Positions 35,728 through 41,978 of a stretch of DNA of 41,978 nucleotides are shown piece after piece. The notes below the pieces were generated by a model, which saw nothing but the letters and a program-made list of their open reading frames with translations, was not told the DNA's origin and did not search any database. Made by a program: the position numbers and the translations under genes. Origin of the DNA: Fulvivirga sp. (GTDB taxonomy: Bacteria > Bacteroidota > Bacteroidia > Cytophagales > Cyclobacteriaceae); the NCBI GenBank assembly GCA_028280565.1, contig JANQLQ010000003.1, positions 1 through 41,978 on the forward strand. The letters are read 5' to 3'. Each line of letters begins with the position of its first letter. Positions within the stretch are counted from its first letter, which is position 1.

Positions 35728-37593
35728 TCAATTTTTCATAGCATTAGGAACGATATTTAATGTTCGCCAATCCACAGGGATCACGAAGTAATCTTCATTT
35801 CCATGAACTTCAAATTCACGCCTCAATATCGATCGTGTATACCTTAGGTTAGCCCCAATCTCAATTTCATCAATAAGTTCATAGGTATCGGAATCAATTT
35901 TTTTAATGCGATCAAATGTTAAATAATAAAAATAGTCGTGACTCGTCGCAGGTATAAATGGGATACCGCGAGTGAATAAATCTGTAGCTAACTGGAACCC
36001 GTCAATGGCAATGATCTGTCCGCTTCCAAGTACTAAATGTTCTTGATCCTGTAGTACTGCCTTTTTATGGAACCCTTCCAAGTCTCTTAATGATCCAATG
36101 ACATCGATCCTGGCGCCTGTATTATAATCCAGTTTGAATAAAAGATGATCTTCTCCATTATTGACAAAAATATTGTCGTCTGACAAAGCAATGTCCGGCA
36201 CGTCACGGGTTACTTGATTATGGAAGCGGATCACACTATGGTCATCTAAGTTGATACGAATTAAATAAGTCAACGAACCCGAACCTGTATGTCCCACACC
36301 AAATAAAAAGTTATCATTGTTCCCCAGTTGTAGTTGAGTGATCCTGTGACTGCCCAGCGCATCAAATACATTTATTTTAGAATAGTCAAAGGTATCAAGG
36401 TCTATGACGGCTACTTCTCCTGACCCGGATAAAGCGACAAACAATTGGTTGTTTCGTTCATCTATTTCTAACCCCAGGGGTTCGCTGGGTATCACCAGTG
36501 TTCGGATCAATTCCAAACTCTCTAAGTCATAAGCATTGATATGATTCATGCCAGGCATAGAAACGTACAGGGCATTACGGGGGGTAGAAATCACAAAGTC
36601 TCCCACTCCATCATCCAGGTGAATAAATGAACCTACGCCGATCGATCTCGCTTCACTTTCTAGGTTAATTTCTTCATTCAACATTACAGCAACCTTATAG
36701 TCATAGGTCAAATTATACAATGCCGTATTGTCTAAGTAGCTGGTAATATTTTCATCGGTAATTTCTGCAATAACATCCCAGTCGCCCCAAGTTCCTGTAT
36801 GTCGTGTTATCACATACTTATTGAAATCATAATTAAGGTTTTCCGTCCATGTTATGGTTACCTGGTCATTTACAGTGGTAAGCGCTGTAATGACGGGCTC
36901 TAGCAGCGTAAATTGTGAAAAAAGAACCGTGGTATCCCCATCAACAGTCACCTCGATAGCATTGATATTGGAGGAGGAACCCATCGTAAAACTGGCACAG
37001 GCATACCCGTCTTCATCGGTGGGAACAATGATCTCATTTTGTTCATTTTCAAACTTCCCATCCCCTTCTACTAACTTAAAAACGGCAGCCGCGTTTTTAG
37101 AAGGCTTGTCAAAATCGTCCGTAACTCTTATTTGCAAACATTCCGACAGCAGATCCCCCGGGAGACCATATTGCGCATTACCTCCTATTATCGTGATTTT
37201 TGAGTTTCGACCTTCAGAAACCTGTACATTGATCGTACGATTGATATCGGTATCGACCACGGAAGCGTTTAATACAATGTTAGTAGAACTTAATGGCTTT
37301 AAACGAATGAGTACTAATCCATTGACATCTGTCAAAAATTCATTCTCCTCAAAATCCACACTGCCCTCAACTACGTCAAGCTTTACTTGGGCTCCCACTA
37401 CAGGTATTGCATCTCTCAAGGTAGTGACTTGTAAAACTATCGGTTGTGCTAAAAATTCACCTACATAGCCTCTTTGTTCAGCAAACTGGAATACATTGAT
37501 CACTTCTGCTGTGGGTTGAATATGCCGCACATCATCTTCACAGCTAATTTGAACGAGTACCAAGAATATCAGGAGGTATAATTTGGATTTCAT
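35728..37593 (-). CDS. Ig-like/Fn3/beta-propeller lipoprotein, copy 2
   Basis: Lipid Cys18 (VQISCEDD) is followed by two Big_1-like Ig domains (about 30-225), a fibronectin type III domain (about 230-318) and a six- or seven-bladed YVTN-like propeller (about 325-600, with VAVIDLDTFDYSKINVFDA type repeats). It is a paralogue of the gene upstream (37598-39421), 4 bp away. The domain plan suggests a surface lipoprotein that binds protein or polysaccharide. Together with its paralogue and the two T9SS cargo genes it forms one operon. The gap to the 31780-35619 gene is 108 bp, where I see no clear terminator. No recognised activity; the specific function is unknown. Confidence 0.85.
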   Translation of the reverse strand: MKSKLYLLIFLVLVQISCEDDVRHIQPTAEVINVFQFAEQRGYVGEFLAQPIVLQVTTLRDAIPVVGAQVKLDVVEGSVDFEENEFLTDVNGLVLIRLKPLSSTNIVLNASVVDTDINRTINVQVSEGRNSKITIIGGNAQYGLPGDLLSECLQIRVTDDFDKPSKNAAAVFKLVEGDGKFENEQNEIIVPTDEDGYACASFTMGSSSNINAIEVTVDGDTTVLFSQFTLLEPVITALTTVNDQVTITWTENLNYDFNKYVITRHTGTWGDWDVIAEITDENITSYLDNTALYNLTYDYKVAVMLNEEINLESEARSIGVGSFIHLDDGVGDFVISTPRNALYVSMPGMNHINAYDLESLELIRTLVIPSEPLGLEIDERNNQLFVALSGSGEVAVIDLDTFDYSKINVFDALGSHRITQLQLGNNDNFLFGVGHTGSGSLTYLIRINLDDHSVIRFHNQVTRDVPDIALSDDNIFVNNGEDHLLFKLDYNTGARIDVIGSLRDLEGFHKKAVLQDQEHLVLGSGQIIAIDGFQLATDLFTRGIPFIPATSHDYFYYLTFDRIKKIDSDTYELIDEIEIGANLRYTRSILRREFEVHGNEDYFVIPVDWRTLNIVPNAMKN

Positions 37594-37597
37594 TCAA

Positions 37598-39421
37598 TTA
37601 ATAGTTTAGCATAAACACTTTTGTGGAGGCAGGCCAGGGATATGACGTTTTTGATACCACAGCCATGTAAGTGTAATCCTCCAGTTCACCCAGTTTTATT
37701 TGCACCGGACCTTCGATATCCGTAGCGATCAAATCTATTAATGTTTGACTTGATTGATCATAGATAAGTACCTCCGTATCCCTGTTCCAGCCCCTGAGTA
37801 TGAAACATTTATCATCGGTCAATTCCAGGTCGACCCCGGGATTAATAAGCCCCGCTTGTTTCAAAGTATGGGCATCCAGGATCTGACCGGTCGTGGTATA
37901 AATGTTGGATTTGTCATTATTCAATTCTGCATTGAATACACCCCCAACGGCTCCATGCTGATCTTCGATGATTAGCGAGTGATCTTCCACATTCAATTTG
38001 TATATGGAATTTGGAGTCCGGTTAAATTCACCCAAATACAAGGCATCAGCAGCATCACCTATAAAGTAGCCAGAATGGTAATAACCTGCCCTCGTTGCGG
38101 CATAATCATCAGCAGGATCAATAACGGTTAAATAGCCTTGATAGGTAGTGGCAAACACCTTCCCGTTTTGTGCCTGGTAAACATGGCGAGCATAGGTGTT
38201 GTTGAGCAGGTTTTGTATATTAACGGACCTTAATATCGCCCCAGCACTATTCAAAAAATGTACGTTCCCATGAAAATCTGAGTAAATGAAATTATTGTCT
38301 AAAGATAGTGTTATGGCGCTAACGGGGTGATCTAATGTGATACTATCCAATGGAGCATTGATTGCAGGGGAAACGGAATAGATCTTATTTGAAATCACAT
38401 AATAGAAGACCTGGTCAGCTTCACTCCACAAAATGTCTTTCAAGCCATTGTACTCTTTAAACTTCCCAAAGTAAGCATCTGCCAGGTTACTTTCCACATG
38501 GTTTGCCCTACCTACTACTCTTACTTTATAAGTATAAAGCGCCCCTATATTTCCAACGGTATCTGTATACGAGGTAACGTTTTGATCATTAATAACAGCA
38601 ATTTCCGAATAGTTATATTCGTATCGTTTTGAACGCAAAATCTTAAAAGCCTCAAAATTGTCCGAGACGCTTGCTACCCAATTCAAGGCGATATGGCCAT
38701 TATTATTTTCGAAAGTCAAACTGGGGTTGATTAAACTGTAGGCCCTGATTTCAGTGGATATACCCGCGGCACTGGCTTCAATTATGTTTAATACCGAATC
38801 GCTTCGGAAATTAAACCGATTGCTGGCTATGCCCTTGAAATTAGTGACCACGAAAGGTTCTCTTAACGTGGCATGCCCTGAACTAAAATTGACTTGAACC
38901 CCCGGTATCCCATTTCCAAACTCGTCAAATACGCCAATTTCAAATTCCCCTGACAACTCTCCGGCTGGGCCTTCCTGGTCACCCCCAAAAACAACTTCAA
39001 GCCTCGAAGGAGCAGCTGGAATCGGCTCTAAATACCTGTAAACCGGGGAAGCGGTTAAATTCGGAGATTCTATTTTGACAAGTATCCTTTCCACTACCGG
39101 GCCAATCTCAACCGGTATTGTTGCATGGCCGTCTGCATTGGTGTCAATGATCGCATGACCTGGTTTACCAGGTCGTTCAATGGTTACAAACAATTTGATA
39201 ACACCATTGAACGGAACTGAATCATTGTCTAACACCTGGGCATTAAAATGGATCGTGGAATTAACCGCTAGATTTGTAATATCAACTTCATCTACTACTA
39301 AGTATTTGGGATATTTCGATATTCCAACTTCTTCTTCCTTACAACTTAGGATTACGAGGATAAATATCAGTATATAACTTGAAGTCTTAATGATAAAGTT
39401 ATGGAGGTTGGAGTGGGTCAT
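37598..39421 (-). CDS. Ig-like/Fn3/beta-propeller lipoprotein, copy 1
   Basis: The 607-residue protein has lipid Cys27 (VILSCKEEE), two Ig-like domains (about 45-225), an Fn3 domain (about 230-320) and a propeller-like C-terminal half. Domain order and position match copy 2, indicating a tandem duplication with considerable divergence. It is the first gene of the four-gene surface-protein operon (transcribed from about 39421 leftwards). A similar pair preceding T9SS cargo may provide an anchor or adaptor, which is inference. The 245 bp upstream (39422-39666) separates it from the CPBP protein gene and should hold its promoter; none is evident. Confidence 0.85.
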   Translation of the reverse strand: MTHSNLHNFIIKTSSYILIFILVILSCKEEEVGISKYPKYLVVDEVDITNLAVNSTIHFNAQVLDNDSVPFNGVIKLFVTIERPGKPGHAIIDTNADGHATIPVEIGPVVERILVKIESPNLTASPVYRYLEPIPAAPSRLEVVFGGDQEGPAGELSGEFEIGVFDEFGNGIPGVQVNFSSGHATLREPFVVTNFKGIASNRFNFRSDSVLNIIEASAAGISTEIRAYSLINPSLTFENNNGHIALNWVASVSDNFEAFKILRSKRYEYNYSEIAVINDQNVTSYTDTVGNIGALYTYKVRVVGRANHVESNLADAYFGKFKEYNGLKDILWSEADQVFYYVISNKIYSVSPAINAPLDSITLDHPVSAITLSLDNNFIYSDFHGNVHFLNSAGAILRSVNIQNLLNNTYARHVYQAQNGKVFATTYQGYLTVIDPADDYAATRAGYYHSGYFIGDAADALYLGEFNRTPNSIYKLNVEDHSLIIEDQHGAVGGVFNAELNNDKSNIYTTTGQILDAHTLKQAGLINPGVDLELTDDKCFILRGWNRDTEVLIYDQSSQTLIDLIATDIEGPVQIKLGELEDYTYMAVVSKTSYPWPASTKVFMLNY

Positions 39422-39666
39422 TTTGAATTAAAACCGTTCTCGTTTGTTCTTCGAAACAAATAGACCTGGTAAAAATAGTGAGGTAAATCAAATAGAATTT
39501 ATGACTTTGATCAATTGATTAGTTGATTATCTGCATGCCTCAATGTATAGCATGGTAATTCCTAACTCATGAGGGAAAGCCACTATGAGTGCCTTATCCC
39601 AGTAAACTGTGTCCCTCGGTAATAGAGAAACGTCGTATCACGCCTCAAATGCAGGACATTATACTC

Positions 39667-41499
39667 TTACATTCGCATTATCGCAATAAAAGCAAACAAA
39701 TTGTTTGTTGAATGAAAAACAACAGCGGGTAACAGGCTATTACTTTTTTTGACCAAGAATCCAGTGATCAACCCAAATAAAAAATAAAATGGGAAAAGTG
39801 ATAGATTATCATGAAGAAGAGCGAAGAAAATAGATTGGATAATGTTAGCGGCAATAAACTTTATCCTTCTATCCATACTATTCAGTATGATGCCCCTAAA
39901 GATATACTCTTCATAAAATGGCACAATGATAACTGCAAACAAGAACGTCAGCAATGGATTATAGTATTGGTTGATTGACTTTAGGCTGTCAACGACACTG
40001 CCCATCATGGATGCTTCAAATCCTGGCAATATCCCTTTCCTGGCCAAATTAAAATAGACTGCCCTCAGTAAAAATGAGAGCAGTATGGCCAAGCCAATAC
40101 TCTTGCCTATTTTCCAATTTGAAGAGGTAAGAAAACGGTAATCGGATCTTTTTAAATACCCAAGTGTCAATACCATAATCAAGCTGAAATAGAATAGTGC
40201 ATAGTTTGCCTGGTTAAGACTGATTATATTCCCAGGTTCAGAATAGACATCACTAAAAAAAGAAGCGAGCATATCCTGGTAATCAAATACGATCCAAGCT
40301 AACACTTCAATAATCATGACGAACGATGAGATAATCCAAAAATCCGTCAAACTCCATTTGGACGCTTGTAGCGCCGGTGAAGGGTTGATAATTGCAAATC
40401 GTTGGGAAATAAAATGAATGGGGAGGATCCAGGCATACGGGATTATTACCAGGATAATCATGAGTAGCAAAAAGAAGATCAATTTTAACGCATCATTCAA
40501 TTTCCAAGCTTGGAAAGGTGTTTTGAAAATCATCATAAATCGATACTTTCCAAAGGTGTCATTATGAAAGTCATCGGCAATGAGTTTTTTATAAGTATTG
40601 AGAACTGAATCTTTTGGACTGTGGTCGTAATCGAAAAGAAAAAGGCTATGTAAGGCCGTCGTCTTAAAATAAGAACTATTTAAATCTTCTAATAAATAGG
40701 TCCTTGCTTCGCCAAAATGTTCATTTTTAATCAATGCCTGGGCAATTTTGCCATGGTCCAGGTAGACCGAACTATCTTTTTGAGCATACTTAAAAAGCAA
40801 TAAAGCATCTTTATCCATACCGATCTCCAAGAGTAAATTGGCCTTGTCTTTTAACAAATGCCCATCATCCGTAGAGTCGACTTTACTAAGCAGCAGGGTC
40901 TTTGCTTTTTGGTATTGGTTCTTATCCAGGTACTGCTGGGCCATTAAATAGGTCAGGTCAATTGAATCATCCAGCAGTTGTGCCAACTCGGCATGTTCTA
41001 TCACCTGTTCTGCTGTCCCTGAATATTGGTATTGCCTGGCTAGTTTTTGATAAACCTTTGAGAGTTCACTATCCTTCCATGAGCCCGGATCGGAACGATT
41101 TATATTCAAAATTTGATTTCCAATCGCTATGGCCGAATCTCCCCAGGTATTGTCTAACCAGTACAATAAGACTTCGTGGTGAGCCGGAAATTCCTCCACC
41201 AACGACCGAACACAATGACTATACTCCTCTTCATTGGGATTGTAATCTTCGTACGTGTCGTACATTGCTTTCCCTATCAATTTACACCGTTCTATTTTAA
41301 CGCTTACATCACCTGGGGCTTCTTCAATATATTTATCGAATACTGTAAGGACCTGGTTATAAAGAGAATCTTTCGCATTTTCCAGGATTTCCAGGTATCT
41401 ATCTGCCTCGCGTGGTTTTTTTTCTTGGGAGGCTCCAGGTAGGTTAATGACAAGAAAAAGAAGAAATTGGAGAAGAGGAATTTTTGAACGTTTAGGCAT
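39667..41499 (-). CDS. TPR-CPBP intramembrane protease fusion protein
   Basis: With Met at 41499 the protein is about 610 residues. It opens with a signal peptide (MPKRSKIPLLQFLLFLVINLPGASQ region), then a TPR-like helical region (about 30-320) predicted to be periplasmic, and a membrane half with about eight hydrophobic segments. The CPBP (CAAX-type) motifs are present: EEYIFR (Glu530, Glu531, Arg535), FALLHDN (His563) and VVFHSTNN (His596). An upstream in-frame ATG at 41580 would add 27 residues (MQFLNLTRRKDRIKSIPAYL...) ahead of the signal peptide; I reject it because it would bury the signal. CPBP proteins are often involved in protein maturation or immunity-type functions; the target here is unknown. 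The TPR plus CPBP combination suggests recruitment of a client to the membrane. Confidence 0.88.
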   Translation of the reverse strand: MPKRSKIPLLQFLLFLVINLPGASQEKKPREADRYLEILENAKDSLYNQVLTVFDKYIEEAPGDVSVKIERCKLIGKAMYDTYEDYNPNEEEYSHCVRSLVEEFPAHHEVLLYWLDNTWGDSAIAIGNQILNINRSDPGSWKDSELSKVYQKLARQYQYSGTAEQVIEHAELAQLLDDSIDLTYLMAQQYLDKNQYQKAKTLLLSKVDSTDDGHLLKDKANLLLEIGMDKDALLLFKYAQKDSSVYLDHGKIAQALIKNEHFGEARTYLLEDLNSSYFKTTALHSLFLFDYDHSPKDSVLNTYKKLIADDFHNDTFGKYRFMMIFKTPFQAWKLNDALKLIFFLLLMIILVIIPYAWILPIHFISQRFAIINPSPALQASKWSLTDFWIISSFVMIIEVLAWIVFDYQDMLASFFSDVYSEPGNIISLNQANYALFYFSLIMVLTLGYLKRSDYRFLTSSNWKIGKSIGLAILLSFLLRAVYFNLARKGILPGFEASMMGSVVDSLKSINQYYNPLLTFLFAVIIVPFYEEYIFRGIILNSMDRRIKFIAANIIQSIFFALLHDNLSLFPFYFLFGLITGFLVKKSNSLLPAVVFHSTNNLFAFIAIMRM

Positions 41500-41978
41500 G
41501 GGTGAGTAACAGTATTTTAGTAAATAGGCCGGGATTGATTTGATCCTATCCTTCCTGCGTGTCAAATTAAGAAACTGCAATCAAACATTGAAGATCGGGA
41601 AGAGGAAACCAACAAAATAATGACCTGGAAAAAAACTGGGCACGGGTTGTTAAGTTTTTTTTGTGAGCCTTGTACCCAATCTCTCACCAATGGGTGTATT
41701 GGCCTAACCTGCTTGAATTTGTATTATACTGGAGCGTCCTAACCCAACTTTATCATAATGCTTCCTTTGGAAGTCGCTATAATTCAAGCTAGTTCTACGT
41801 TATCACATTCAATTATTTGATAGACAGGGATTTAAAAATAAGGGATCCCGTTGGATATTCTCTTCAAAAACGAAAAAAACCTTCTTTATCGTCATTCCTG
41901 CCAGCCTTGCAGGGTGAGCGATGCGCGAGAGCAGGAATCTGGTGTGTCGTTGAACGTGAACCTTTGTTTTAAGTGTAC
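41500..41978. other. Non-coding right edge
   Basis: I see no supported gene here. It contains the upstream region of the CPBP gene and a repeat-like element near the end. A gene could begin beyond the window. Confidence 0.6.
41894..41938. repeat. Repeat-like inverted element near the right edge
   Basis: The 8-bp arms 41894-41901 (attcctgc) and 41931-41938 (gcaggaat) are exact complements flanking a GC-rich loop in otherwise AT-rich DNA. The pattern tcattcctgc...gcaggaatct is common as a dispersed intergenic repeat in bacteria. Only one copy is in the window. Confidence 0.45.

Noticed and set aside
36854-37468. Plus-strand open frame of 204 codons
   Set aside because: It is antisense to the Ig/propeller lipoprotein gene; the sequence is a Ser/Thr-rich shadow with no recognisable domain.
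39667-41580. Longer start at 41580 for the CPBP protein
   Set aside because: It would put 27 residues ahead of a clear signal peptide; the ATG at 41499 starts directly at the signal.

Overview
The window looks like a chromosomal segment from a marine or soil-type Bacteroidota, most likely a Cytophagales-like gliding bacterium. The evidence is a SusC/SusD polysaccharide utilisation locus, many Bacteroidota-style lipoproteins (signal peptides ending in -SC), and type IX secretion sorting domains of both the Por type and the gliding-motility (CHU_C) type. No tRNA, rRNA, CRISPR array, phage or transposase gene was seen. Almost every gene is on the minus strand; the only convincing plus-strand gene is an AraC-type regulator. 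The first GH2 gene runs off the left edge.

Positions 1-22143 hold the polysaccharide utilisation locus. Read leftwards it is: two SusE/F-like glycan-binding lipoproteins, SusC, SusD, two GH30 enzymes, an MFS sugar porter, a DUF5107-TPR protein, a 127-residue sulfatase remnant, and two GH2 enzymes. Most junctions are 0-21 bp or ATGA/TAATG overlaps, so it should behave as one long transcript. The divergent AraC regulator (21256-22143) is separated from it by about 200 bp containing a perfect 10-bp inverted repeat, a good operator candidate. The proposed flow (inference) is: surface binding proteins and a lipid-anchored GH30 cut a beta-linked glycan, SusCD imports oligosaccharides, periplasmic GH30/GH2 enzymes finish hydrolysis, the MFS porter imports the monosaccharide, and the cytosolic DUF5107 protein acts on it. 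GH30 plus GH2 would fit a beta-1,6-galactan or beta-glucan substrate, but the sequence alone does not decide this. The sulfatase remnant hints that the locus once served a sulfated glycan.

Positions 22275-25983 encode a three-gene carboxyltransferase operon: a 12S-like acyl-CoA carboxyltransferase, a 60-residue protein, and a 5S-like pyruvate/oxaloacetate carboxyltransferase fused to a biotin carrier. No biotin carboxylase and no membrane decarboxylase subunit is nearby, which suggests a transcarboxylase linking methylmalonyl-CoA and pyruvate/oxaloacetate. A strong bidirectional terminator separates it from the AraC gene.

Positions 26696-39421 encode four exported proteins read leftwards: two paralogous Ig/Fn3/beta-propeller lipoproteins, a 1279-residue SBBP/PKD protein with a CHU_C-type tail, and a 1694-residue M4 metalloprotease mosaic with a Por-type tail. 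The last two are coupled by a TAATG overlap. Positions 39667-41499 encode a TPR protein fused to a CPBP-type intramembrane protease. The right edge is non-coding and carries a short repeat-like element.
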